A stretch of DNA of 11,575 nt from Actinomycetota bacterium. Its GTDB lineage: Bacteria > Cyanobacteriota > Vampirovibrionia > Obscuribacterales > Obscuribacteraceae. The notes beneath the pieces were generated by a model, which was given only the letters and a program-made list of their open reading frames with translations, was not told the DNA's origin and did not search any database. Positions 1 through 7,349 of this stretch are shown here, one piece after another. Both the position numbers and the translations under genes were made by a program. Every line of letters starts with the position of its first letter. Position 1 is the stretch's first letter. The stretch covers positions 1 through 11,575 of the forward strand of contig CAJCIF010000197.1 of assembly GCA_903970355.1 (NCBI GenBank), given 5' to 3'.

Positions 1-342
1 CAATTCCACTACGGCGACTTTTCTGCGAGCCGCTTCTCGCAACGTTTCGATTGCTGCTTTTGCTTTCAATTGGTTCGAGCACATAAGCGACTGAACTACG
101 AGCGCGTTTTCGACATCTCGTTCGCTTACGTGTTGAAGCATGGTGCAAACTCTTCCTACCGGCTGGGTTGTCTGCCTGGCAACGGCAAGACATTCTTGGA
201 ATACGTTCGATTTGATAAGACCGGCTTCAATCAAGATTTCGCCGATTTTTGGTTTGCTTACGGGCATAGAGCTTTGCTTTTGAAGAATGCTTCTACCTTC
301 ATAACGATTGCCAATGCGTCCCCGGTTATTTTCTGCCAACAT
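1..342 (-). CDS. MshEN-like (type II secretion E N-terminal) domain protein, 3' part missing
   Basis: Reading leftward from the ATG at 342-340, the frame stays open for 114 codons and runs off the window, so only the N-terminus is seen. Residues 31-46 read PKIGEILIEAGLI followed by a helix (NVFQECLAVARQ), then PVGRVCTMLQHVSERDVENALVVQSL at about 61-86. This is the paired pattern 'hGxhLhxxGhhxxxxhxxALxhQ' of MshEN domains, which bind c-di-GMP in some type II/IV secretion ATPases and also occur as free-standing modules in signalling proteins. The first 26 residues are polar and look like a linker. Met27 (ATG at 264) is an alternative start directly before the domain. A GGGGA lies 9 nt upstream of the 342 start, and a promoter candidate fits that start. 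The c-di-GMP-binding RLGxxL-type signature is only partly kept (PVGRVC), so binding is not assured. The downstream domain, for example an ATPase, is outside the window. Confidence 0.6.
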   Translation of the reverse strand, partial: MLAENNRGRIGNRYEGRSILQKQSSMPVSKPKIGEILIEAGLIKSNVFQECLAVARQTTQPVGRVCTMLQHVSERDVENALVVQSLMCSNQLKAKAAIETLREAARRKVAVVEL

Positions 343-523
343 TTTTTGTATCCCCAAAACGCTTATGCCATGCCTGCATCATAGCCTTGTCAAGGGAAAA
401 TGGTAATTCGTTAATTCGGTATAGCACATTCGCGTATAAAACAGGCGAAACCGGCATAACCAAGCCATTACGTGCCAACAGAAACAATGGTGAAAATCCA
501 AAAAAAATTTTCGAAAGCTGTGT
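343..523. other. Intergenic region with A/T tract, no gene seen
   Basis: This spacer lies between the end of the tetR-like gene and the start of the MshEN-like gene, both read leftward. It holds the promoter candidate at 378-406. It also holds a run of eight A at 500-507, which reads as a T-tract on the minus strand about 17 nt after the tetR stop. No GC-rich stem precedes the T-tract, only a weak TTTCGAAA palindrome, so a classical intrinsic terminator is not supported. No tRNA or other RNA gene is recognisable. Confidence 0.5.
378..406 (-). promoter_or_regulatory. Candidate sigma70-type promoter for the MshEN-like gene
   Basis: On the minus strand TTACCA (406-401) and TATGAT (383-378) are separated by exactly 17 nt, and transcription would start near 372, about 30 nt before the ATG at 342. 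A consensus TTGACA (393-388) lies inside the spacer and could be an alternative -35, but no good -10 lies 17 nt from it. Seen by eye only. Confidence 0.35.
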
Positions 524-1186
524 TTAAGCGCTCTTTGAGACGATGTGCTCAGGATTTAGGACGCTGGCGATAACCATATCGATGGTTTCCCTCGTGTGCC
601 TTTCCTTCATTTCATCGCTCATTAAGTCCGTGCCTGCCGGCCAAAGGCTGCGAACGTTGTTGTATGAGGTGTAGTAAAAGACGCACATTCCAATGACGTT
701 TACAGCGGTTTGCTCGGGATCCAATTTTCGAAAATGCCCCGATTCAATACCGCGTTTCAATATATCTATTACTGGAGTATAGGTGACAGCCACGAACATA
801 TCGGTGTAAAAGCGGCCTTTGTTCTGCATCGACTCAAAGAGAAAAATCGGTGGCACTTTCGGACTGTCCTTTGCGTGCCTCATGAACATTTTCAGATAAC
901 GCCCGAGAGCTTCAACCGGATCAACCGATTGCAGATCGACCTTTTGCAAAGCCAGTAGTCGTTTGGTTACCGATCGGTCTAGAACCGCTCTGTAGAGACC
1001 TTCTTTATCGCCAAAATGATAAAATATCATCGCTTTTGTCACGCCTGTGTTCGCTGCAATTGCTTCCGTGCGAGCTCCCAGGAGCCCGGCGCGAGCGAAC
1101 TCATCTTCAGCAGCGTCCATGATGCGATTCTTTGTGGCATCTGAGTCGCGCGAAGGCGGGTTTGATTTTCGAATTGCTGTTGTCAT
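524..1186 (-). CDS. TetR/AcrR-family transcriptional repressor, probable regulator of the adjacent RND efflux operon
   Basis: The 220-aa product has the length and layout of the TetR/AcrR family. An N-terminal three-helix DNA-binding domain (about 18-65) contains TKNRIMDAAEDEFARAG and the helix-turn-helix with its tail, TGVTKAMIFYHFGDKEGLY (47-65), a typical family signature. It is followed by an all-helical ligand-binding and dimerisation region that is poorly conserved in the family, so the inducer cannot be read. The gene is divergent from the pump operon, 175 bp apart, with two copies of a palindromic motif between them. This is the usual arrangement of a local repressor released by a pump substrate. 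The start ATG at 1186-1184 lacks a clear Shine-Dalgarno sequence. Family assignment is seen directly; control of the pump is inferred from context. Confidence 0.92.
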   Translation of the reverse strand: MTTAIRKSNPPSRDSDATKNRIMDAAEDEFARAGLLGARTEAIAANTGVTKAMIFYHFGDKEGLYRAVLDRSVTKRLLALQKVDLQSVDPVEALGRYLKMFMRHAKDSPKVPPIFLFESMQNKGRFYTDMFVAVTYTPVIDILKRGIESGHFRKLDPEQTAVNVIGMCVFYYTSYNNVRSLWPAGTDLMSDEMKERHTRETIDMVIASVLNPEHIVSKSA

Positions 1187-1204
1187 TTTATGTCGAAAAT
1201 TAAC

Positions 1205-1219
1205 TTACCAAACGATTAG
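1205..1219. promoter_or_regulatory. Candidate degenerate TetR operator upstream of the tetR-like gene
   Basis: TTACCAAACGATTAG matches the better operator at 1318-1332 (TAACCGACCGGTTAG register) at 11 of 15 positions. It lies 19 nt upstream of the repressor start codon, where binding would give autorepression. It is a poor palindrome by itself, and the call depends on similarity to the second site. Confidence 0.4.
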
Positions 1220-1297
1220 TCTACCAAGCCTCATGGATTCCTGTCAAATGCTTCTTTGGTTCTGCTGGCGGTCATCTGTGGTCATTGACAAATGCAG

Positions 1298-1303
1298 TAT
1301 AAT
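1298..1303 (+). promoter_or_regulatory. Candidate -10 box of the RND efflux operon promoter
   Basis: A perfect TATAAT lies at 1298-1303, with the putative start near 1310, immediately before the operator at 1315-1336. A consensus TTGACA at 1285-1290 is only 7 nt from it, so the two cannot be one promoter. The -35 at proper spacing (about 1275-1280) is weak, as is common for activatable or repressed promoters. TTGACA could instead pair with CTAAAA at 1308-1313 (17 nt spacing). Confidence 0.4.
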
Positions 1304-1314
1304 GTATCTAAAAT

Positions 1315-1336
1315 TAATTAACCGACCGGTTAGTTA
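1315..1336. promoter_or_regulatory. TetR-type operator of the RND efflux operon
   Basis: The core TAACCGACCGGTTA (1319-1332) has two perfect 6-bp arms, TAACCG and CGGTTA, around a 2-nt centre. With one mismatched pair the symmetry extends to 1315-1336. Palindromes of this ACCGACCGGT type are well-known targets of TetR-family repressors that control efflux and detoxification genes. The site lies just downstream of the candidate -10 box, where binding would block transcription of the pump genes. Confidence 0.65.
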
Positions 1337-1361
1337 GGAAGAAGCAAGCACTACCGATTTT

Positions 1362-4300
1362 ATGTGGATTGTCGAACTAGCTCTGAGAAAGCCCTACACA
1401 TTCGTAGTGGTATCACTACTAATTGCTCTTTTAGGCGTGCTTTCAATTACTAAAATGCCAACGGACATTTTTCCGTTCATCAATACTCCTGTCGTTAGCG
1501 TTATCTGGACTTATACCGGCTTGCCCGCTCAAGAGGTGGAGTCGCGCATGGTGTGGATTTCTGAACGCGCTATGACGACAGTTACAGCCGACATCGAACA
1601 CCTTGAGTCCAAATCACTCAATGGTCTAGGTGTTATCAAAGTGTTTTTGCGTCAGGGTGTCGATCTCGGTAAAGCCGTAGGTTTGATGAGTTCCATCAAC
1701 CAAACGATCTTGAAGGTTTTGCCGCCTGGCATAACGCCTCCACTTGTGACTTCCTACAGTGCTTCCGATGTGCCTATTATGCAATTGGGTGTTGATAGCC
1801 CAAATATGACCGAAGCGGAACTTTATGACTGGGGGCTGAATTTCGTTAGAACGAGATTGGCGACGGTTGGTGGTTGTTCGGTGCCATTACCATATGGTGG
1901 CAAGCAACGGGAGGTGATGGTGGATATAGACACCAATCAACTCTATGCAAAAGGATTATCGCCAAACGATATAACTACCGCTCTTAATGCTCAAAACGTC
2001 ATTCTGCCGGCGGGAACGGCAAAGATTGGCACTAAAGAGTATCCGGTAAAAACAAATAGCAGCCCACTCGAACTTGCCGCGCTAAACGACCTGCCGGTTA
2101 AACAAGTGAACAATGCCAGCATCTATTTAAAAGATATTGGCTTTGTGCATGATGGATTTGCCACCCAAACAAACATTGTGCGGATCAACGGTCATAAGTC
2201 CACTCTATTAAATGTCTTCAGGAGCGGTTCGGCATCGACGCTTACAGTGGTTCAAGGTGTAAAAGACGTTCTTCCCGCACTACTGCAAACATTGCCGAAG
2301 GACTTGCGAATCGAGATTCTTTCGGACCAATCGATATTTGTGAAAAACGCAGTTCACCAGGTTGTAAGTGAGGCAGTCACGGCAGCCGGTTTAACTGGTT
2401 TGTTGATGTTGGCTTTGCTCGGTGATTGGCAAAGCACTTTGATTGTTGCGGTTTCCATTCCACTTTCAATTTTGGCCTCGATCATTATGATGGGCGGCTT
2501 GCACGAAACGTTAAACACAATGACATTAGGTGGGCTAGCTCTTGCAGTGGGGATGCTCGTTGATGACGCGACTGTGGAAGTTGAAAATATCCACCGCAAT
2601 ATGGCAAGCGGCAAGCCCTTGCACGATGTCATTCTTATGAGTGCTCAACAAATTGCCACTCCCGCTTTTGTCTCCACCATATCCATATGTATTGTTTTTG
2701 TCCCGGTTGTTCTTCTTACCGAACCAGCAAAATCGCTCTTTGTGCCCCTGGGAATGGCGGTGGTATTCGCCATGCTTGCCTCTTATTTTCTTTCGAGAAC
2801 GCTTGTTCCGGTAATGGCTCTCTATCTGTTGCCGAAAGACCACCATGCCGCCGGAGGCGCACATGCGCCTAAACCGGGCTTTTTCAAGAAGATCCATTAT
2901 TGGATTGACAACAATTTCAATAAGGCAAGAGATTCATATCACGGCGTTCTGGATAAGGCGCTTAAAGCACGGGGATTTGTTATCCTCGGATTTTTGGCTT
3001 TTTATGCATGTGCATTTTGTCTCATTCCTTTCATAGGACAAGATTTCTTTCCGGCCGTTGATGGTGGTGCATTACGCCTGCATTTGATTGCTCCGGCAGG
3101 TTCTCGTATAGAAGAAACAGACAGAATGTTTAATCGGGTCGACCGCGCCATTAGAACCATTATTCCGCCTAACGAAATAAAAGTGATAACGGATAACATC
3201 GGATTGCCGACAAGTGGTATCAATCTTGCTTTTGGCGACAACATCACCTTTAGTGATTTCGATGGAGAAATGTTGATTACGCTTACGGAAGAGCGCAAGC
3301 ACTCAACCTTCTATTATCAAAAGGCTATTCGTAATTACTTGAATAAAAATATGCCTGAAGTGACTTACTTCTTCCAATCTGCCGACATTGTTGGACAGAT
3401 ATTGAACGCCGGTCTACCTGCACCAATTGACATTCAGGTGACCGGGCGCAATAGAAAAGATAACTACAAACTAGCATTGGATCTGCGCAAGAAGATTGCC
3501 CTTGTGCCGGGGGCAGTGGATGTCACCTTGCTTCAGGTTCCCAATTTGCCACAGTTGAATGTTGATGTCGATCGCACAAAAGCTTTGCAGCTTGGTCTTC
3601 GCCAATCTGATGTGGCAAACTCTTTGCTAACCTCATTGAGTTCGAGTTTCCAGGTTCAGCCTAACTATTGGGTTAATCCTCAAAACGGTGTCAACTACTA
3701 TGTAGCTGTGCAAACGCCAACATACAAAATTAACTCAACCGATGATATTTCTAATTTGCCCATCACTTCTCCGAAATTGAATAAGCCTGAATTACTCACA
3801 AACTTAGCAAAAATAGGACGCAGCACCACAAGTGCGATCGTCAGTCACTACGCAATTCAGCCGGTGTACGACATCTACGTAAACACCCAGGACAGAGATT
3901 TGGGTGGTGTCACTGAGGATATTCGTAAAGTTGTTGATAGCTTCAAAAAAGAAGTTCCACGCGGCACGTTCGTACAAATAAGAGGGCAAGCTGACAGTAT
4001 GAACGCTGCCTTTAGCGGACTTCTGAGCGGGCTTGTTTTCGCCTTGATTCTAATTTACCTGTTGCTGGTAATAAACTTTCAGTCCTGGCTTGATCCGGTC
4101 ATTATCTTGATGGCAATTCCAGGAGCCTTCGCCGGCATTGTGCTCATGCTATTTGCCACTCAAACAACGCTAAGTGTGCCCGCTTTAATGGGCGCGATCA
4201 TGAGTATTGGTGTTGCATCCTCCAACAGTATCTTGATGGTGACCTTTGCAAACGAAAAACAAGAGGAAGGGCTCGATCTAATTGAGTCTGCCTCTCAAGC

Positions 4301-4556
4301 CGGATATACTCGTTTCCGACCGGTCATCATGACAGCCACCGCTATGATTATTGGTATGCTGCCAATGGCAACCGGTTTGGGCGAAGGTGGCTCGCAAAAC
4401 GCACCGCTCGGTCGCGCAGTTATCGGCGGATTACTTGTAGCAACAACTGCAACCCTTTTATTCGTACCGTTAGTTTTTACGATGCTAAAGAGAAAGTCGA
4501 AATCCTCTCAAAAGCAAGAGTCTTCTGGGCAAATGCCTAATGCACCTGCTACATAG
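1362..4556 (+). CDS. RND-family multidrug-type efflux pump, inner-membrane permease (AcrB/HAE1-like)
   Basis: The 1064-aa product is full length for an AcrB-type RND permease. It starts with a short cytoplasmic helix and TM1 (about 12-30). Two large periplasmic loops (about 31-330 and 560-880) hold the pore and docking domains, and two blocks of membrane helices lie at about 332-490 and 885-1042. TM4 carries the motif GLALAVGMLVDDATVEVENIHRN, with the proton-relay pair Asp401-Asp402 matching AcrB Asp407/408. In TM10 the segment SIGVASSNSILMV puts Ser954 where AcrB has Lys940. The product is expected to expel substrates by proton antiport, working as a trimer with the adaptor encoded 18 nt downstream. 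Transcription is probably repressed by the divergent TetR protein. The start ATG lacks a close Shine-Dalgarno sequence (AGGAAG is about 20 nt away), but MWIVELALRKP is a normal start for this family. Substrate is unknown; CzcA-type metal signatures are not evident. Confidence 0.95.
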   Translation: MWIVELALRKPYTFVVVSLLIALLGVLSITKMPTDIFPFINTPVVSVIWTYTGLPAQEVESRMVWISERAMTTVTADIEHLESKSLNGLGVIKVFLRQGVDLGKAVGLMSSINQTILKVLPPGITPPLVTSYSASDVPIMQLGVDSPNMTEAELYDWGLNFVRTRLATVGGCSVPLPYGGKQREVMVDIDTNQLYAKGLSPNDITTALNAQNVILPAGTAKIGTKEYPVKTNSSPLELAALNDLPVKQVNNASIYLKDIGFVHDGFATQTNIVRINGHKSTLLNVFRSGSASTLTVVQGVKDVLPALLQTLPKDLRIEILSDQSIFVKNAVHQVVSEAVTAAGLTGLLMLALLGDWQSTLIVAVSIPLSILASIIMMGGLHETLNTMTLGGLALAVGMLVDDATVEVENIHRNMASGKPLHDVILMSAQQIATPAFVSTISICIVFVPVVLLTEPAKSLFVPLGMAVVFAMLASYFLSRTLVPVMALYLLPKDHHAAGGAHAPKPGFFKKIHYWIDNNFNKARDSYHGVLDKALKARGFVILGFLAFYACAFCLIPFIGQDFFPAVDGGALRLHLIAPAGSRIEETDRMFNRVDRAIRTIIPPNEIKVITDNIGLPTSGINLAFGDNITFSDFDGEMLITLTEERKHSTFYYQKAIRNYLNKNMPEVTYFFQSADIVGQILNAGLPAPIDIQVTGRNRKDNYKLALDLRKKIALVPGAVDVTLLQVPNLPQLNVDVDRTKALQLGLRQSDVANSLLTSLSSSFQVQPNYWVNPQNGVNYYVAVQTPTYKINSTDDISNLPITSPKLNKPELLTNLAKIGRSTTSAIVSHYAIQPVYDIYVNTQDRDLGGVTEDIRKVVDSFKKEVPRGTFVQIRGQADSMNAAFSGLLSGLVFALILIYLLLVINFQSWLDPVIILMAIPGAFAGIVLMLFATQTTLSVPALMGAIMSIGVASSNSILMVTFANEKQEEGLDLIESASQAGYTRFRPVIMTATAMIIGMLPMATGLGEGGSQNAPLGRAVIGGLLVATTATLLFVPLVFTMLKRKSKSSQKQESSGQMPNAPAT

Positions 4557-4574
4557 GAGTACAGAGGTCCTAAT

Positions 4575-5963
4575 ATGGAAACTATTGAAGTTCCAACTAC
4601 AAACAACTCACAGCCAACTCCCAAGCGACGCAACGTACTCAAGGGTGCTGCGAATATGTATGTCATTTTGCCCATCGTCATCTTCGCTACGGTCGTTGCG
4701 ATAGGGGTCATACCGAGAGTCCAACGCGGTACAGAACTGAATAAAGTTCACGAAGCACTGGCAACAAAAATCCCGGAGGTTAACGCTGTAAAAACCGCGC
4801 CGGCAGATTCGAAAACGACGTTGCTCCTACCCGGTGATATTCAGCCGATTCAAAACATTCCGATCTATGCTCGCGCTGACGGCTACATATTGAAACGATT
4901 TGTGGACATCGGCGATATCGTTAAAAAGGGAGATTTGCTGGCGATTATCGACACTCCTGAATTGGATCATCAACTCGAACAAGCAAGAGCAGATTTGCGT
5001 ACAGCCGAAGCGAATCTAACGACAGCCCTTGCCGACCGCCAAAATTATGCTGCTCAATTGTTTTCGGCCCAGGCAACCATCAAGCAATCTCGCACAAATC
5101 TTGAATTTAGCAATGTAGAGTACAAACGGTATCAGGATCTTGCTATTCAAGGTGCAATTTCATATGAGCAACGCGATCAAACTCTAAAGCAATACAATTC
5201 GGATGTTGCTGCTCAACAAGTTGCGCAAGAAAATGCAAAAGCGGCACTTGCACAAACGGTCTCTGCTGATGCAAGAATTGCAGCTGCCAAGCAATCGGTT
5301 GAATCAAGTCAAGCCAATGTTGAACGCATAAGAGCATTGCAAAATTTCAATCGAGTCATTGCTCCTTCAGATGGGGTTATCACAAATCGATTGGTTGATG
5401 CAGGTGCTCTAGTTGCAGCGGGCGGCTCTCAAGGAACAACTGAATTGCTTGAGATGGCGCGCACGGATATGCTGAGAATTTATGTGGATGTTCCGCAAAG
5501 CGATTACCGATTCATTCATAACGGTGATAAGGCCGATATTATTCTGCAAGAGTTTCCGGGCAAAAAATTTGTGGGAACAGTAACCAATCTTGCCGGCAGC
5601 TTGAACTCTAATTCGAGAACTCTACAAACAGAACTGCGAATCCAGAACCAGGAACATGTCCTGCGTCCAGGGTCCTATGCTGATGTGCGTTTTGTCTTCA
5701 ACCAACCTAGCCCACCGCAGGTGATACCAAACAGCGCTGTGGTGACAAGGAACGATGGCTTGTATGCATATGTTGTTAATGACGGGCATGTGAAATTCCA
5801 GCCAATTGAAGTGGCGCGAGATTACGGGAATCGAGTTGAAGTTGCTCGTGGACTGGCGGCAAACAATGTAGTTTTGCTAGATCCACCAGACACATTGCTT
5901 GATGGCGATGAAGTTCATCCCAAAATAACCGAACCCAAGAAAGAGCCGGAGAAGCAAAAATGA
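4575..5963 (+). CDS. Periplasmic adaptor (membrane fusion protein) of the RND efflux pump, HlyD/AcrA-like
   Basis: The 462-aa adaptor would link the inner-membrane pump to an outer-membrane channel. A cytoplasmic tail is followed by one membrane anchor (about 28-46). The first lipoyl half contains YARADGYILKRFVDIGDIVKKGDLLAIID (about 98-126). A long Gln/Ala-rich helical hairpin (about 131-255) follows, then the second lipoyl half (VIAPSDGVITNRLVDAGALV, 261-280), a beta-barrel (about 286-375) and a membrane-proximal domain (about 380-450). The tail is Lys/Glu/Pro-rich. The anchor is a true transmembrane helix, because no lipobox cysteine is present. The gene starts 18 nt after the permease, with GAGG about 10 nt before its ATG, and its stop overlaps the next start (ATGA). 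Permease-before-adaptor order is the reverse of acrAB. N-terminal extension and anchor match adaptors of many environmental RND operons. Confidence 0.93.
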   Translation: METIEVPTTNNSQPTPKRRNVLKGAANMYVILPIVIFATVVAIGVIPRVQRGTELNKVHEALATKIPEVNAVKTAPADSKTTLLLPGDIQPIQNIPIYARADGYILKRFVDIGDIVKKGDLLAIIDTPELDHQLEQARADLRTAEANLTTALADRQNYAAQLFSAQATIKQSRTNLEFSNVEYKRYQDLAIQGAISYEQRDQTLKQYNSDVAAQQVAQENAKAALAQTVSADARIAAAKQSVESSQANVERIRALQNFNRVIAPSDGVITNRLVDAGALVAAGGSQGTTELLEMARTDMLRIYVDVPQSDYRFIHNGDKADIILQEFPGKKFVGTVTNLAGSLNSNSRTLQTELRIQNQEHVLRPGSYADVRFVFNQPSPPQVIPNSAVVTRNDGLYAYVVNDGHVKFQPIEVARDYGNRVEVARGLAANNVVLLDPPDTLLDGDEVHPKITEPKKEPEKQK

Positions 5964-6580
5964 AAACGCAATTTAAGCTTGCGATTTCATCCGGTTTGTC
6001 ATTGTGCACAACTTTACTTTGCAGCATCGATGTGAATGCTGATGTCCCTTCGCAAAGACCAGACCCAGCAGTCTATCAAACCTATTTGAAATCAGGTTCT
6101 GATGTTGTTCGCGACCGAAATTCCGGGACGTTCCAATTGCAGATACAGACTCGTGACAAAGTGAATAAGGCCTTAAGCAGCGGAGCCATTTCTGCAGACG
6201 AAGCCGCTCGGCTCAATACTGAAATAGATGACGTCAATGAAAAGGAAATGTGGTACCGCACTGGTGCTGACGATGTTCCTCAAACCGTAACTGATGAAAG
6301 CAGAAGGCGCCTTAACGAAATAAGTCAGACAGTAGCAACCAAAATACCTAAACAATCTGGAACGATCTTACCGGCGCAGGATCACATCGCAATTCACAAG
6401 GCTATATCCGACGCATTCGCGAAAAAGAAGATTACAAATGACGAGGCCACGAAATTTTATTCAGACTTAGCCCAGATCGAAGCAGATATGGAAGCTCTCC
6501 AAAACGATCCCGCTGCATCGCCGAAGGATACGAACGAGCTGAATCAAAAATTGGCAAACCTGCGTAAACACATCCCGTAG
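5960..6580 (+). CDS. Exported small helical protein with two internal repeats, third gene of the efflux operon; function unknown
   Basis: The 206-aa product has a Sec signal peptide (cleavage likely after Ala27, VNA-D); the LLC in it does not fit a lipobox. I do not recognise the family. Two similar units are visible. Unit A (about 64-127) contains DKVNKALSSGAISADEAARLNTEIDDVNEKEM followed by a short helix with RRRLNEISQTVATKI. Unit B (about 143-204) contains IHKAISDAFAKKKITNDEATKFYSDLAQIEADMEAL followed by NELNQKLANLRKHI. Each is a pair of helices around an 'aIsxdEA' turn plus a third helix. The start ATG overlaps the adaptor stop (ATGA), so translation is coupled and the protein is probably made together with the pump. 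It may be a periplasmic accessory or sensor of the pump, but this is inference from position. It is far too short to be a TolC-type outer-membrane channel. Confidence 0.8.
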   Translation: MKTQFKLAISSGLSLCTTLLCSIDVNADVPSQRPDPAVYQTYLKSGSDVVRDRNSGTFQLQIQTRDKVNKALSSGAISADEAARLNTEIDDVNEKEMWYRTGADDVPQTVTDESRRRLNEISQTVATKIPKQSGTILPAQDHIAIHKAISDAFAKKKITNDEATKFYSDLAQIEADMEALQNDPAASPKDTNELNQKLANLRKHIP

Positions 6581-6598
6581 GGTATCAGATTCGATTGG

Positions 6599-6693
6599 TA
6601 ACGTACGGGCATGGATTCGACGCTAACGTAGGGGCATGGCACTGCCATGCCCACTATATTTATTGGGCGCTGCAATGCGGCGCCCCTACGTTA
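6599..6693. repeat. Composite REP/MITE-like palindromic repeat with two hairpins and a partial upstream copy
   Basis: An outer inverted repeat, TAACGTAGGGGC (6624-6635) and its exact complement (6682-6693), encloses two 21-nt hairpins. Each hairpin has 10-nt arms and a single central base. Hairpin 1 (6632-6652) pairs GGGCATGGCA with TGCCATGCCC perfectly. Hairpin 2 (6665-6685) pairs GGGCGCTGCA with TGCGGCGCCC through one wobble pair. A 16-nt direct copy of the left edge (TAACGTACGGGCATGG, 6599-6614, one mismatch to 6624-6639) precedes it by 25 nt. This is the build of a dispersed bacterial REP-type or miniature repeat. It sits between convergent genes and may also act as a bidirectional transcription stop. 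It overlaps the 3' end of the phosphoribosyltransferase gene and supplies its last codons. Confidence 0.8.
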
Positions 6694-7337
6694 CGCAACA
6701 ATGCCACCACTTCCTCATCCGTCAATTGATGAAAATCCTGGTAATAAAACCCGACTGCAGCCAAATTGGGTAACGCCAATAACGACACCACACCATCTGC
6801 AACCCGGCTCATCTCATTACTGGCTTGTTCTGACATTACCGGACAGGCAAGGACAACGCCGGCGGCTCCCTTTTGCCGAAGTGCTTTGACCGCAACGAGT
6901 GCTGTTAATCCTGTTGCAATGCCATCATCAACAACGATCGTCCACTTGCCAATATAATTTTGCGCATTTAGCCCAGCACTTCTTCGCAAATGATCTTCGC
7001 GACGCTTGGTTTCCGAAGTTAGATACTTCACCTGCGCATCTATGTAACTTGATGGCGTACCAGTGAAATAGGCACTTCTAGAATTGAGAGCCATTGTTCC
7101 ATCGGAAGACATTGCTCCAATAGCGAGTTCTTCATTTCCAATGGCATGAATCTTTTTTGATACCAGAACATCAATTTGACATTTGAAGGTTTCTGCTATT
7201 TCAGCGGCTACCGGTACGCCACCGCGCGGAAGCGCCACAACAACATATTGAGAAGAGTCCGGACCTTTCTCAGGCAAACTGGACTGCAGTTTTTTTGCAA
7301 GCAAGAGACCAGCTTGCTGCCGATTTAAAAACATCAA
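6660..7337 (-). CDS. Predicted phosphoribosyltransferase (COG1926-type, PRTase I fold)
   Basis: The 225-aa cytoplasmic protein carries the type I phosphoribosyltransferase signature TIVVDDGIATGLTALVAV (133-150), the loop that binds the phosphoribose of PRPP. It also carries ALPRGGVPVAAEIAETF (35-51) near the N-terminus. The ending YYQDFHQLTDEEVVALL (198-214) is typical of the COG1926 group, whose substrate is unknown. The frame can start at TTG 7337 or at the directly following ATG at 7334; ATG is more likely, and no strong Shine-Dalgarno sequence is seen. It lies 12 nt after the exported 130-aa gene and is the last gene of a three-gene leftward operon. The last residues (about Asn216-Gln225 plus the TAA) are encoded by the palindromic repeat, so the original C-terminus has been replaced or extended. 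The domain core is intact, and activity is probably kept. Confidence 0.88.
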   Translation of the reverse strand: MMFLNRQQAGLLLAKKLQSSLPEKGPDSSQYVVVALPRGGVPVAAEIAETFKCQIDVLVSKKIHAIGNEELAIGAMSSDGTMALNSRSAYFTGTPSSYIDAQVKYLTSETKRREDHLRRSAGLNAQNYIGKWTIVVDDGIATGLTALVAVKALRQKGAAGVVLACPVMSEQASNEMSRVADGVVSLLALPNLAAVGFYYQDFHQLTDEEVVALLRNVGAPHCSAQ

Positions 7338-7349
7338 TTCGTACCAGAG

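Noticed and set aside
70..384. Plus-strand open frame at the left end
   Set aside because: It lies opposite the MshEN-like gene, and its protein is low in recognisable pattern, whereas the minus frame shows a clear domain and promoter.
500..507. Eight-A run as an intrinsic terminator of the tetR-like gene
   Set aside because: On the minus strand it is a T-tract, but the preceding stem is AT-only and weak.
5960..6580. Outer-membrane factor (TolC-like) completing the pump
   Set aside because: At 206 aa it is less than half the needed length and lacks the beta-barrel and long paired helices of that family.
6599..6693. CRISPR array
   Set aside because: The repeats are palindromic and adjacent with differing stems; there are no regularly spaced identical units and no cas genes nearby.
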